A stretch of 64,000 bases of DNA from Dyadobacter sp. CY261 (GCF_021440085.1 NZ_JAKCPW010000008.1:124001-188000); one strand, 5' to 3'; shown: positions 51,108 through 61,450, numbered from the stretch's first letter. Made by a program: numbers and translations. Notes: a model not told the origin generated them from the sequence alone.

Positions 51108-52334
51108 ATGGATACAGGCAAGGATACGCTGGCGGCTGACGGTGAGCAAAAAGGGTTTACGGATGCAGAAATGACATTCATTCGCGAACATTTGCATGAC
51201 AATGCGGGCGAGCTGATTTTGAAAGCCGGTAAATTTAGAGGACTGGATGTAAGAAAACTGGCGGGACAAATCCAGTCACGGCAGAAGGCCTTGAAAAAAC
51301 TGCCAGAATGGTCGGCTAACGAAAGACTCTTTTTCCCGCCTGCATTGTCCGTAGAGCAGTGTTCGTCGGAAGCTACGGCACTTTATAAATCAAGTATCGT
51401 TTCGGGCAATACGCTGACCGACGTTACTGGCGGAATGGGCATCGATTGCTACTATATGAGCCGCAGCTTCACCGAAACCCATTATTTCGAACAACAACCC
51501 GAAGTGGCTTCCAGTGCCGCTTACAACTTCACGCAACTGGGAGCTACGCACATTCATATACACACGGGCGAGTCGCTCAACGCGTTGCACGACGGCCTAA
51601 TCTCCGACTGGCTCTACGCCGACCCTGCCCGCCGTGACGCCAACAAGGAAAAAGTTGTCCGCCTTGCCGATTGCACCCCCGATGTGGCCGGTAACCTACC
51701 ACTGCTGTTTAAAGCAGCGCCCAATATTCTGATCAAAACCTCTCCATTGCTTGACATCGATCTTGCCTCCAAAGAGCTTCAAAAGTTGAAAGAGGTGCAT
51801 GTAATGGGCTATGAGCAGGAATGTAAAGAGCTGCTATTTGTCCTCGACCGGGAAATGCAGGTGCAGGATTTCAAAATCAAAGTCAGGATCGTTGATCACA
51901 GGGGAAAGCCTGTTCATCAGCTGGATTTTAGTCGTGAAGAAGAGCGTGCGGCTGTTGTCGGTTATTCCAAACCGCTTGGTTATTTATATGAACCGCATGC
52001 CGCTGTACTCAAAGCCGGTGCATTTAAAACGCTTTGTATAAGGTTTAACCTGCAAAAATTGGCCATTCACAGCCAACTTTATACCTCGGAAGCGTTTGTA
52101 AACGACTTTCCGGGCCGAAGCTTTAAAATATTGGCGGTTTGCAAGCCCGATATCCGCGAGATTGCGCAGCACATTGTCGGCGATAAAGCCCATATTACCA
52201 CGCGCAATTTCCCTGCGAAACCCGAGGAGTTAAGGAAGAAGTGGAAACTCAAAGATGGTGGCGACCATTATCTGTTCGCCACCACCCTGGCCGATCAATC
52301 AAAAGTCGTCATTGTTTGCGTAAAACCTATTTGA
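51108..52334 (+). CDS. THUMP-like / class I SAM-dependent methyltransferase
   Basis: The 408-residue protein has a Rossmann methyltransferase core with LTDVTGGMGIDCYYMSRSF, HYFEQQPEVASSAAYN and DWLYADPARRDANKEKV, followed by a C-terminal THUMP-like domain (after about residue 260). Bacterial relatives are predicted RNA methyltransferases; the target is not known. Its stop lies 8 nt inside the convergent ArsC-type gene. Confidence 0.82.
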   Translation: MDTGKDTLAADGEQKGFTDAEMTFIREHLHDNAGELILKAGKFRGLDVRKLAGQIQSRQKALKKLPEWSANERLFFPPALSVEQCSSEATALYKSSIVSGNTLTDVTGGMGIDCYYMSRSFTETHYFEQQPEVASSAAYNFTQLGATHIHIHTGESLNALHDGLISDWLYADPARRDANKEKVVRLADCTPDVAGNLPLLFKAAPNILIKTSPLLDIDLASKELQKLKEVHVMGYEQECKELLFVLDREMQVQDFKIKVRIVDHRGKPVHQLDFSREEERAAVVGYSKPLGYLYEPHAAVLKAGAFKTLCIRFNLQKLAIHSQLYTSEAFVNDFPGRSFKILAVCKPDIREIAQHIVGDKAHITTRNFPAKPEELRKKWKLKDGGDHYLFATTLADQSKVVIVCVKPI

Positions 52335-52683
52335 GGTAAGTTTCCTCGTAGATTTTTTCGTTGTAACCAAGCGTGAGCGCTTTGCCGTTTTCGTCTTCGA
52401 TCACCGGCCTTTTGATGGCGGTTGGACTCGATGAAAGCAATTTCGCAGCCGACTTTGCGTCAGTTACCGCCGCCTTTTCTTCGTCACTGAGCTCTTTCCA
52501 GGTGGTGGAAGCCCTATTCAAAACTTTCTCCCAGGGAAATTCGCTGAACCAGCTGCTGATTTTTTCAGGGCTAATGCCGTCCTTTCTGTAATCGTAAAAT
52601 TGGTAAGGCACCTTGTTTTTATCGAGCCAGGTGCGTGCTTTTTTAATGGTATCGCAATTAGGGATCCCGTAAACGGTCAACAT
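52327..52683 (-). CDS. ArsC/Spx-family protein (YffB-like)
   Basis: The 118-residue protein opens with VYGIPNCDTIKKARTWLDKN, with Cys10 and a thioredoxin-like fold typical of the ArsC/Spx/MgsR family. Only one Cys is in the CxxC position (CDTI), and RPVIEDENGKALTLGY is the C-terminal family marker. It may be an arsenate-reductase-like or regulatory protein of unknown target; arsenate resistance is not implied. Confidence 0.85.
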   Translation of the reverse strand: MLTVYGIPNCDTIKKARTWLDKNKVPYQFYDYRKDGISPEKISSWFSEFPWEKVLNRASTTWKELSDEEKAAVTDAKSAAKLLSSSPTAIKRPVIEDENGKALTLGYNEKIYEETYLK

Positions 52684-52710
52684 AAAATTTACTGTGAAAA
52701 TGACGTGATA

Positions 52711-54111
52711 TTAAACTTCGCTGGCTACGGGTACTTCCACAACCTTGTCCGAATCGTGCATTTTCTGATCATCGAGCTCACCTTCCCAACGTGCAATAAC
52801 AGCCGTTGCCAGACAGTTTCCCGTCACGTTCACCGAAGTACGGGCCATGTCCATCAGCTCGTCGATCCCCATGATCAGCAATACAGGCCATTCGGGCATG
52901 CCAAAGTTAGCGATCGCGCCTAACAATATCACCAAAGTAGCCCGCGGGATACCGGCCACACCTTTGCTGGTGAGCATTAACAATAATACCATGGTAAGCT
53001 GCTGCCCGATCGACATTTCAGTGCCCGTTGCCTGCGCTACGAATACCGTGGCTAATGCAAGATATAATGTAGAACCATCGAGGTTGAAGCTGTAACCCGT
53101 TGGCATCACAAATGATACGATCTGGCGAGGGACGCCGAACTTCTCCATTTTCTCCATCGCCTTGGGTAATGCAGATTCCGAACTTGTAGTAGCAAACGCA
53201 ATGGAAACCGGTTCAAAAATTGCTTTTGCGAACTTAATAACGGGAATTCTCGCAACCAGCGCCACCGGCACGAATACGATCAGGATGAAGACGATCAGCG
53301 CACAATATAATGTGGCAAGCAGCAATGCGAGGTTTTTCAAGACATCGATCCCCATATGGCCTACCGTTTCGGCAATGGCCGCTCCCACACCGATAGGTGC
53401 GAAATACATGATGATCTTGGTAAACTTGAACATTACCTCCGCCAGAAGCTCTACGCCGTGTACAAATTTCTCTTTTTTTGCGGAAGGCAGCAATGCAAGA
53501 CTAATGCCGAAAAGCACGCTGAAAACGACAATTTGCAATACTTCGCCGTGGTAAATGGATTTCGCGACGTTCTCGGGAAATGAATGCAGTACAATTTCCT
53601 GCCAGGTTTGCTGGTTTACTTTCGGCAGTGTGGCGTTCAGGCTTTCCGGCGGGATAATACCGACGCCGGGTTTGAACCAGTTGGCAAAAAATAGCCCGAT
53701 GATCAATGCGAACGTGGTTACGACCTCGAAATACAGCAATGACTTCCAACCCATCCGGCCTACCTGTTTCAGATCGGAATGACCGGCAATACCGGTGACC
53801 AGCGTCGCGAAAAGTAGCGGCGCAATCACCGTTTTGATCATTTGCAGGAAGATTTGCCGCAAGAAATGCAGCTCGGTACCCATTTTCGGGAAATCGTAGC
53901 CGATCTCCGTTCCGACGAGCATTGAAATCAGAATGGAAGTCGTAAGGTTCCTTTTGATGATCGCATATACGACCAGACTGGCCAGTGCCAGCCAACGGAG
54001 GCCGATCAGTACACTATCGGATAACGGCAGGATATCATAAGCACTTAAAACGGAGGCTATCGCGGCAATGGTAACCAGCACGATATTGATAGTGGTAATC
54101 TTGCTCTTCAT
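52711..54111 (-). CDS. Dicarboxylate/amino acid:cation symporter (DAACS family)
   Basis: The 466-residue protein has about eight to ten membrane helices and the GltPh-type motifs: the serine-rich hairpin ATTSSESALPKAME, the PTGYSFNLDGSTLYLALA motif and ATLVILLGAIANFGMP. It imports C4-dicarboxylates or Glu/Asp with protons or sodium; the substrate is not fixed by sequence. The acidic C-terminal tail carries no known motif. Confidence 0.9.
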   Translation of the reverse strand: MKSKITTINIVLVTIAAIASVLSAYDILPLSDSVLIGLRWLALASLVVYAIIKRNLTTSILISMLVGTEIGYDFPKMGTELHFLRQIFLQMIKTVIAPLLFATLVTGIAGHSDLKQVGRMGWKSLLYFEVVTTFALIIGLFFANWFKPGVGIIPPESLNATLPKVNQQTWQEIVLHSFPENVAKSIYHGEVLQIVVFSVLFGISLALLPSAKKEKFVHGVELLAEVMFKFTKIIMYFAPIGVGAAIAETVGHMGIDVLKNLALLLATLYCALIVFILIVFVPVALVARIPVIKFAKAIFEPVSIAFATTSSESALPKAMEKMEKFGVPRQIVSFVMPTGYSFNLDGSTLYLALATVFVAQATGTEMSIGQQLTMVLLLMLTSKGVAGIPRATLVILLGAIANFGMPEWPVLLIMGIDELMDMARTSVNVTGNCLATAVIARWEGELDDQKMHDSDKVVEVPVASEV

Positions 54112-54543
54112 ACAGAGAATTTGGTATCCTAATTAGTTTGTAACGGTAAACTTATAAAAAATCAAATTAATGATTGTCAACACAACCAATGCATTTTACG
54201 CAAAACACAGAATTTAATTATGTTTTGAACAATAATAATGAATGTTTGTACTAAACAGAAGAGAGAATATAAAATAAACAACCGTTTAATTAAAAGCCCG
54301 GGAGGTATTGGACAAATGCAAAACATGGTAAGTACCGCCGGATGCAGGCAGGCTGTAAAGCGCCAATTCCTGTACAATTTGGCACAAAATTTGAAACCTC
54401 CAAGGTTACCCTAACATTAAATCTCATGCGAACGGGCTCCCGGAACTTCGCCGGTACACCAAAACATGATCAAAGTCCTTGACTCCGGTTGCGAAAATCC
54501 ATATGTTCGGCCTAATCCCTACCCAAAACAAAACACTACCAGT
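54112..54543. other. AT-rich intergenic region between the symporter and the universal stress protein
   Basis: This 432-nt gap is mostly AT-rich with no convincing coding frame, RNA gene or repeat. A few TTTG clusters occur, but none fits TAnnTTTG closely. It probably holds promoters for both divergent genes. Confidence 0.6.
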
Positions 54544-55395
54544 ATGAGAAGCATATTAATAGCCATAGATTTTTCCGAAAATGCCGAGCGCGCGTTGGCC
54601 GCCGCCAAGATAATCGCCGAAAAAAACGTAACGGAGCTCCTGATCCTACACGCATACCAACCCTACATTGCTGATGTGAACGTGACACCAGGAAACGTGA
54701 TGCCGGGCATCGGAGGCTCCGATTTCCTGACGATGACCACAGAACTCGAAGGCGAATTTCATAAACGGCTCGACGGATACGTTGCCGACCTCGCTGCTGA
54801 GGGCTTTAATGCAAAGGCCATCTGGGCATTGGGAAGCGTTCAATCCGCGATTGAAGAAGCTATCAACGACCATGTGCCCGATATGATCGTCATCGGACGA
54901 ACAGGAACAGGTGGTTTTCTCGACAAACTCATCGGCAGTTCCGCCACGCAGATTGCATTGAACTCGCCATGCCCCGTGCTTGTGGTTCCGCCGCAGGTAG
55001 AATTGAGCCAATTTAAAAACGTCGTGTACGCCACGCAGTTCGAATACGAAGAGAACAACATCCTGCGTGAGGTTTTTGTGTTGATGAACCACCTCGGTGC
55101 CAAGCTCACACTCCTCAAAATCAAGTCAGATAGCCAACCTGACGTCCAGCCTGATAACCAATATATTGCCGAAATAAAATCGCATTTCACGATAGCCAAT
55201 GAACAGATCGTGATCCGCGAAAACAGACACATACTCGACGGCATCGAGGCTTATTGCGACGAGGTTAAGGCCGATTTGCTGATCATGTCCACACGCGAGC
55301 GGTCGTTCATTGAAGAATATCTGATCAACCCGAGCATTACCCGCAAGCTTGTTGTCGATACGCATGTACCTTTGCTTGTGTTTCACCTCAAATAA
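54544..55395 (+). CDS. Tandem universal stress protein (two UspA domains)
   Basis: The 283-residue protein has two UspA domains. The first starts RSILIAIDFSENAERAL, continues LILHAYQP and has the ATP-site motif GRTGTGGFLDKLIGSSATQI; the second begins near residue 155 (NVVYATQFEYEEN) and ends LLIMSTRERSFIEEYLINPSI without the full G-x2-G-x9-G motif. I use ATG 54544, which fits the family start; an ATG at 54466 gives a 26-residue extension that is not homologous. Confidence 0.88.
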   Translation: MRSILIAIDFSENAERALAAAKIIAEKNVTELLILHAYQPYIADVNVTPGNVMPGIGGSDFLTMTTELEGEFHKRLDGYVADLAAEGFNAKAIWALGSVQSAIEEAINDHVPDMIVIGRTGTGGFLDKLIGSSATQIALNSPCPVLVVPPQVELSQFKNVVYATQFEYEENNILREVFVLMNHLGAKLTLLKIKSDSQPDVQPDNQYIAEIKSHFTIANEQIVIRENRHILDGIEAYCDEVKADLLIMSTRERSFIEEYLINPSITRKLVVDTHVPLLVFHLK

Positions 55396-55403
55396 TACCT
55401 GAT

Positions 55404-56501
55404 TTGAACAGGACAAACAACGGCACCAGAAAGTCCAGAAAGTACCGTAAGCGTGGCCTGCTTACATCGCCGGGCACGCTTACTTACATTGGTCCCGACA
55501 TTGGTCTGGAGACAAGGATCCGGCGTGTGCGGTACAACGAGCACATGTATAAGGAAGAGACGGTGAAATCGCTGGACGATTGCAAGGCGGCCGAAAACGG
55601 TGAAAACTTCATTACCTGGCTGAATGTGGACGGGATCCACGACATATCTATGATCGGGAAGCTGGGCAATTTCTACCATTTGCATCCGCTACTGCTGGAA
55701 GATGTCGTCAATACCGAACATAAACCGAAGCTGGAACTATACGACACCGGCCAATTGTTCCTCACGCTCAAAATGCTTCATGTCGATTCAGAATCACCAA
55801 TCAGCATTTCCTCGGAGCATGTCAGTTTTGTATTGGGCAAAAATTACGTATTGTCGTTCCAGGAAGAACTCTCGTCGGATATATTTGTCTCTGTCGAGAA
55901 CCGGCTGGAAGCATCGGTCGGTAAAACCCGGCGTAACGGCCCGGATTATTTGTTTTTTGCGTTGATGGATGTGGTGGTGGATAACTACTTCATTGTCATT
56001 GAAAAACTCGGCGATGCGCTCGATACCGCCGAAGACCAGGTAATCCGGGGTGAAGATGATCTTTCGCTTAAAGACCTGTACGCATTAAAGCGCGAGCTCA
56101 CCATTGCCCGCAGGCAAATATGGCCGTTGCGCGATATGGTCAACCAACTGATCCGCGAAGACAATATGCAGATCAGCAGGGATGTAATCCCCTACTACCG
56201 TGATCTTTACGACCACATTATGCAGATACTCGACACCATCGATTCTTACCGCGAATTGGTGGCCAGCCTGGTGGACGTGCATTTGTCGACGATCAGCAAC
56301 CGTATGAACCAGGTGATGAAAACGCTGACCATCTTTTCGGCCGTTTTTATGCCACTGACGTTTATCGTGGGTATATATGGTATGAATTTCGAGTTTATGC
56401 CGGAGCTAAAAGATCCCAATGGTTACTACTATGTTTGGGGACTTATGGTCGCTGTCACGATAGGGATGATATTTTATTTCAAATCTAAAAAATGGATGTA
56501 G
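55404..56501 (+). CDS. corA: Magnesium/cobalt transporter CorA
   Basis: The 365-residue protein has a long cytosolic domain and two C-terminal membrane helices with the GMN selectivity motif (326-328) in IVGIYGMNFEFMPEL. The mid-part has GPDYLFFALMDVVVDNYF and DRALR-like coiled helices. The start is TTG at 55404-55406, because no ATG in frame lies after the usp stop only 8 nt upstream. It is therefore co-transcribed with the stress protein gene. Confidence 0.93.
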   Translation: MNRTNNGTRKSRKYRKRGLLTSPGTLTYIGPDIGLETRIRRVRYNEHMYKEETVKSLDDCKAAENGENFITWLNVDGIHDISMIGKLGNFYHLHPLLLEDVVNTEHKPKLELYDTGQLFLTLKMLHVDSESPISISSEHVSFVLGKNYVLSFQEELSSDIFVSVENRLEASVGKTRRNGPDYLFFALMDVVVDNYFIVIEKLGDALDTAEDQVIRGEDDLSLKDLYALKRELTIARRQIWPLRDMVNQLIREDNMQISRDVIPYYRDLYDHIMQILDTIDSYRELVASLVDVHLSTISNRMNQVMKTLTIFSAVFMPLTFIVGIYGMNFEFMPELKDPNGYYYVWGLMVAVTIGMIFYFKSKKWM

Positions 56502-56507
56502 GATTAA

Positions 56508-56515
56508 TACCTTTG
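56508..56515 (+). promoter_or_regulatory. -7 box of the murF-alr gene
   Basis: TACCTTTG matches TAnnTTTG exactly, 23 nt before the ATG at 56539. No matching -33 element is visible in the corA tail. Confidence 0.55.
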
Positions 56516-56538
56516 TGCTCTGATTAACGAGCATTGGA

Positions 56539-59013
56539 ATGAGTCTTACCGTCAATACATCCCCTGTTGTAACTACACAAGCCCCATATATCCTGACCGA
56601 CAGCCGCCAGGTTTCCTTTCCCGGTCAAAGCATTTTTTTTGCGATAAAAGGTGAGCGTCACGATGGCCACCGGTTCATTCCGGAGCTCTACGCAGCGGGT
56701 GTGCGCGAGTTTGTGGTTGAAGAAGCTGCATTTACAGGAGAATTGCGGGAGACAGTTTCAGCGTGGGAGGACGCCCAAATATGGGTGGTAACTTCGAGCA
56801 TTCGGGCATTGCAACAGCTCGTGGCAGCTAAAAGAAAACAGTTTGACATTCCGGTGGTCGGCATTGCAGGTAGCAACGGCAAGACGATCGTGAAGGAATG
56901 GCTCGTACAATTGCTATCGCCGGGCCGCAGCATTGTCGCAAGCCCGAAAAGCTACAATTCGCAGATAGGTGTGCCGCTTTCGGTTTGGAACCTGAGTAAG
57001 GAACATTCGCTGGCCATTTTCGAGGCCGGTATTTCCAGAGCGCACGAAATGGAATACCTGCAACCGGTTATGCAGCCCACTGTCGGCATTTTTACCAATA
57101 TCGGCCCTGCACACGACGACGGTTTCCGTAGCCGCAAGCAGAAAATCACCGAAAAGTTGCGCCTTTTTACCAAGGTCAAAAAACTCATTTACCGAAAAGA
57201 CTACCACGAAATAGACGAGGAAATAAGCCTGATACTGAAACCCGTGAACCCGTTCCTGGAAACGCTCACCTGGGGAAGTAACTATTCGGGTTCGCATGTG
57301 CAAGTAACTTTTGTGCGGCAGAAGGACAAAACTGTCATCTCGCTTACCGGCAAGCTTGGCATCCATAACTTTGAAACCGGCTTCCGCGATGATGCGTCTC
57401 TCGAAAACCTGACACATTGCATTGTTTTCCTGCTGGACTTTGGCCTTGAACCTGCCGTCATTCAGGAACGGGTGTTGCTGCTCAAACCGGTTTCCATGCG
57501 TTTGGAGCTGAAAGAGGGGATCAACAACTCCTACATCATCGACGACGCTTATAATAACGACCTGCAAGGCCTGTCCATGGCCCTGAACTTTCTTGCGCAG
57601 CAGGAACAGAGGAACCGGAAAACCGTCATTCTCTCAGATGTCCTGCAAACGGGCCAGACGCCAACGGAGCTTTACAAAATGGTCTCCCGATTGGTAAGCG
57701 AAAAAAGCATTGACCGCCTGATCGGTATCGGCAAACAGATTAGCAGCCAGGCATCGTTGTTCGACATTCCTGAACAGGAATTTTACGACGATACCGACGG
57801 TTTTCTCAAAACATTTGCCTTCCACACCCTGGCCGACACCCTCGTGCTCGTGAAGGGAGCACGACCGTTTTCATTTGAGAAAATCGTACACCGCATTCAG
57901 CAGAAAGCACATGATACTGTGCTCGAAATCAACCTGGATGCGTTGGTACATAACCTCAACTATTACCGCGCACGGGCTGGCCAGGGCACCAAAGTGATGG
58001 CCATGGTTAAGGCATTCGCCTATGGAAGCGGGAGTTCGGAAGTGGCCGCATTACTGCAATACCACCGAGTCGATTATCTCGGGGTAGCATATACCGATGA
58101 GGGTGTAGTACTACGCCAAAGCGGCATTGCATTGCCTATTATGGTCATGAATGCCACGTTGCCGACCTTTGATCTGCTTTGGCAATACAAACTCGAACCT
58201 GAAATTTACAGCCGCCGCATTCTGACCGATTGGGTTGAATATATTTCTAGAAAAGCCGAACCTGCCAACACACCATCCGTGCATTTGAAACTCGATACCG
58301 GCATGCACCGGCTTGGCTTTGTGAGAGACGACTATGAATGGCTCGTGGAACAGCTCCGGAAGAACCCCGCCCTTAAAGTAGCGAGCATATTTTCCCATTT
58401 GGTAGGTGCCGACGAAGGTGTACACAACGAGTTTTCAAGAAAGCAATATGCGCAGTTCATGGAAGGTGCCGAATTGATTGAAAACACATTGGGATACAAA
58501 ACCATTAAACATATCCTCAACTCTGCGGGGATTGTACGCTTCCCGGAATACCGCCTCGACATGGTAAGGCTCGGTATCGGCCTCTATGGCGTGGAGGCGA
58601 CCGGACAGGACCAGCATGCATTGCAATCCGTTGGAACATTGAAGACGATCGTCTCCCAAATCAAATATCTGACGTCGGGCGAGACAGTCGGATACAGCCG
58701 GAAAGGCGTTGTAGATCACGATTCGGCTATCGCAACACTTGCGATCGGTTATGCCGACGGGTACGATCGCGGATTGGGTAACGGTGTCGGTAAAGTGTGG
58801 GTCAATGGCACCTTATGCCCTACTATCGGAAATATTTGCATGGATATGACAATGATCGACGTCACTAACGCCCATATAGAAGAAGGGGATGAAGTGATCG
58901 TTTTCGGCAAAGAAGTCCCAATTATAGAACTCGCCAAAACCATCAACACCATCCCCTATGAAATCCTGACGGGTATCGGCGACCGCGTCAAGCGTGTTTT
59001 TTACAAAGAATAA
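56539..59013 (+). CDS. Fused UDP-MurNAc-tripeptide:D-Ala-D-Ala ligase and alanine racemase (MurF-Alr)
   Basis: The 824-residue protein joins two steps of wall precursor synthesis. The MurF half has the P-loop GSNGKT (Lys115), the VGIFTNIGPAHDDGF segment and YNNDLQGLSMALNFL. The Alr half begins near residue 470 with EINLDALVHNLNYYRA, has the PLP lysine Lys491 in AMVKAFAYGSG and the catalytic tyrosine in ETVGYSRKG. Such fusion is known from Bacteroidota. It is convergent with ppk1, with no base between the two stops. Confidence 0.95.
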   Translation: MSLTVNTSPVVTTQAPYILTDSRQVSFPGQSIFFAIKGERHDGHRFIPELYAAGVREFVVEEAAFTGELRETVSAWEDAQIWVVTSSIRALQQLVAAKRKQFDIPVVGIAGSNGKTIVKEWLVQLLSPGRSIVASPKSYNSQIGVPLSVWNLSKEHSLAIFEAGISRAHEMEYLQPVMQPTVGIFTNIGPAHDDGFRSRKQKITEKLRLFTKVKKLIYRKDYHEIDEEISLILKPVNPFLETLTWGSNYSGSHVQVTFVRQKDKTVISLTGKLGIHNFETGFRDDASLENLTHCIVFLLDFGLEPAVIQERVLLLKPVSMRLELKEGINNSYIIDDAYNNDLQGLSMALNFLAQQEQRNRKTVILSDVLQTGQTPTELYKMVSRLVSEKSIDRLIGIGKQISSQASLFDIPEQEFYDDTDGFLKTFAFHTLADTLVLVKGARPFSFEKIVHRIQQKAHDTVLEINLDALVHNLNYYRARAGQGTKVMAMVKAFAYGSGSSEVAALLQYHRVDYLGVAYTDEGVVLRQSGIALPIMVMNATLPTFDLLWQYKLEPEIYSRRILTDWVEYISRKAEPANTPSVHLKLDTGMHRLGFVRDDYEWLVEQLRKNPALKVASIFSHLVGADEGVHNEFSRKQYAQFMEGAELIENTLGYKTIKHILNSAGIVRFPEYRLDMVRLGIGLYGVEATGQDQHALQSVGTLKTIVSQIKYLTSGETVGYSRKGVVDHDSAIATLAIGYADGYDRGLGNGVGKVWVNGTLCPTIGNICMDMTMIDVTNAHIEEGDEVIVFGKEVPIIELAKTINTIPYEILTGIGDRVKRVFYKE

Positions 59014-61344
59014 TTAATTTTCAGGATCGATCTGCTTCCCTTCCGCGTCTGTTTCGGCAAGCTCGGAAGTTCTGGCGGCTGTGGCTACGGCCGCCAGTTC
59101 TATGCGCTTATCCTCTTCTTTGAAAAGCTGCGTGGCCATCACCTGATCAAGCGTGACATCATAAAATGCCTCATGCACATTCAAAGGCGCGCTGCCTGCT
59201 TCGATCTCACATTTGATGTAGTTGCCATCCTCCTGCAATTCATAGGCATTTACATTGTCTTTAAGGCTATAATAAAGAATGTGAATTGCTTCTTGCCGTA
59301 CGCGCGGATCCACCAGCTTGAAGAGTGACTCGATGCGTTTGTCGAAGCTGCGGACCATCGCATCGGCGCTGCCTCCGTACACGAGCGGATTGCCGTTCTG
59401 GTGGAAGTAGAAAATGCGTGAATGTTCTAAAAAGTCGCCTACCAGTGAGCGTACCGTGATATTTTCACTCAATCCCTTGCGTTGTGGCCGCAAGCAACAC
59501 ATTCCACGGACGATCAGTTTGATGGGTACACCAGCCTCGGAGGCCTTGTACAGTTCATAGATCATGTCGCGGTCTTCCAGAGAATTTATTTTAATACAGA
59601 TACCACTTTTCAGGCCTGCCTTCGCATTCTCCGCTTCCTGCTGAATGAGCTCGATCAATTTCGCACGCATATAGCGTGGGGCCGTAATAAGGTTCTGATA
59701 TTCGGACGGAATCGAATGGCCTGTGATGACATTGAAGAACTCCGAAATATCGTGCGTATACTCCTCATTGGAAGTTAACAGGCCGGTGTCGGTATATAGT
59801 CTGGATGTATCTTCATTATAATTACCACTCGACAAATGCGCGTAACGTAGTACCCGGTTGCCTTCGTTCCGGACGATGAGAAGCAGTTTAGTGTGGGTTT
59901 TCAGCAAGCCAATGCCGTAGATCACAAAACAGCCTGCTTTTTGCAACCGCTGCGCTTCCTTGATATTATTCTCCTCATCAAAGCGCGCCTTCACTTCGAA
60001 AAGCACGGCCACGTGTTTGCCATTTTCGGCTGCGTGCAATAGCGCTTCGGTCACGCGGGAGTTTTTTGCGAGACGGTAAATGGTCAGTTTAATGGAAAGC
60101 ACCTTTGGATCTTCCGCCGCTTGTTCCAGCAACTGCAATACCGGTTCAAAGTTGTTGTAAGGATGGTGCAGCAGGATATCTCTTTCCCGCATTATCTCAA
60201 AAATATCGGGAATGCGCTCCCGGTCAAGGCCTAGCGGCGGTACCGGCGGGTGGATCGGCGGAATCTGGTCTTTGAATTCAGGATGCTTGATAATACTCCA
60301 TAATGCTGTATAATCGATCAATGCGTCGGTCGGGAACACATTGTGATCGTCGATCTCCCAACGTTTTTTAATGAGGTTCATCAAATCCGGGTTCACATCC
60401 GGCTCGATAGAAACCTGCACGACCCGTCCTAAACGGCGGCTTTTGATTTTCGTCCTGATCTCATCGATAAAGTCTGCTTCAATATCATCACTTTCTTCAA
60501 GTGTAAAGTCTCCGTTACGGAGGATCCTGAACAAGTTCCTGGATACGATATCCACGTTCCGGTAAAGCTTGTTGATGTGTGCTTTCGCGATCGCTTCAAT
60601 GGGCAGGAAAAGCAATTCTTCCTCCCGCTCTATCACGTAAAAACGTGGCAAATTTGGCGGAAGCTGAACGAATGAAAGCTTTCTGTCCTCTTCCGATGTG
60701 GTTCCTTTCACCTGCGTAATTACGCCCAGGATCAGGACTTTCGCCAATAAAACCGGGAATGCGTGTGTGTAATCGAATAGCATTGGAGTGAGCATCGGGT
60801 AAACTGTCCGCTCAAAGTATTCCTCCACGGCATTACCTTCCTCCTCAGAAACTTCATCCATTCCGATGATCCGGAAGCCATGGCTCGCGAAGAGCGGCAA
60901 CAACTGGTCCTTGTAGCATTCGTTCTGGCGACGGGCAAAATCATGCACTTCTTTCATCAGAAGCTTGCGGAAAGGTATTTCGCGCAGGCCAGAATAGTCG
61001 AGGCGCTCCTTGCCAAAATCGAGATAATTATAAAGGCTACCTACCCGGATCGTAAAGAATTCATCCAGATTGGAGGAAGTGATGGCCAGGAATTTCAGAC
61101 GGTCGAACAGGTTGCGTTCTCCATTTGTTGCCTGATCGAGCACCCGATCGTTGAATTTCATCCAGCTAAGGTCCCTGCTGATGAGGTCGCTTTGCTGCAT
61201 TTGGGCAGTAGCCTTTTCCGACGAGCTCACAGCCTTGCCGTCCTCTGCTGCAGCCGGTTCTTTCGGACTTTTAAACAGTGCGAACAAATTGGTCAGTTTG
61301 CTTCTTTTTTCGTTGCTATATATATGGTCGGATGAGCCAGGCAT
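59014..61344 (-). CDS. ppk1: Polyphosphate kinase 1
   Basis: The 776-residue enzyme builds polyphosphate from ATP. Seen: LSWMKFNDRVLDQA near the N-terminal domain, the HHPYNNFEPVLQLL motif, the catalytic-histidine region LRYAHLSSGNYNEDTSRLYTD, RFDEENNIKEA, and HSRIFYFHQNGNPLVYGGSADAM with the second phosphorylated histidine region. The N-terminus is basic and low-complexity. It lies in a convergent position to murF-alr. Confidence 0.95.
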   Translation of the reverse strand: MPGSSDHIYSNEKRSKLTNLFALFKSPKEPAAAEDGKAVSSSEKATAQMQQSDLISRDLSWMKFNDRVLDQATNGERNLFDRLKFLAITSSNLDEFFTIRVGSLYNYLDFGKERLDYSGLREIPFRKLLMKEVHDFARRQNECYKDQLLPLFASHGFRIIGMDEVSEEEGNAVEEYFERTVYPMLTPMLFDYTHAFPVLLAKVLILGVITQVKGTTSEEDRKLSFVQLPPNLPRFYVIEREEELLFLPIEAIAKAHINKLYRNVDIVSRNLFRILRNGDFTLEESDDIEADFIDEIRTKIKSRRLGRVVQVSIEPDVNPDLMNLIKKRWEIDDHNVFPTDALIDYTALWSIIKHPEFKDQIPPIHPPVPPLGLDRERIPDIFEIMRERDILLHHPYNNFEPVLQLLEQAAEDPKVLSIKLTIYRLAKNSRVTEALLHAAENGKHVAVLFEVKARFDEENNIKEAQRLQKAGCFVIYGIGLLKTHTKLLLIVRNEGNRVLRYAHLSSGNYNEDTSRLYTDTGLLTSNEEYTHDISEFFNVITGHSIPSEYQNLITAPRYMRAKLIELIQQEAENAKAGLKSGICIKINSLEDRDMIYELYKASEAGVPIKLIVRGMCCLRPQRKGLSENITVRSLVGDFLEHSRIFYFHQNGNPLVYGGSADAMVRSFDKRIESLFKLVDPRVRQEAIHILYYSLKDNVNAYELQEDGNYIKCEIEAGSAPLNVHEAFYDVTLDQVMATQLFKEEDKRIELAAVATAARTSELAETDAEGKQIDPEN

Positions 61345-61450
61345 AACGTTCTGCTATTAAAATGGTGTATCAGGATGGCAATAAAAATTCAACGAATCTA
61401 AACAATCTATTGTTTTCGGGCCGATGAAGTTTATGTTAAATTTTCGTTCC

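Noticed and set aside
54466..54543. N-terminal 26-residue extension of the universal stress protein
   Set aside because: UspA homology starts at the ATG 54544 and the extension has no signal or domain.
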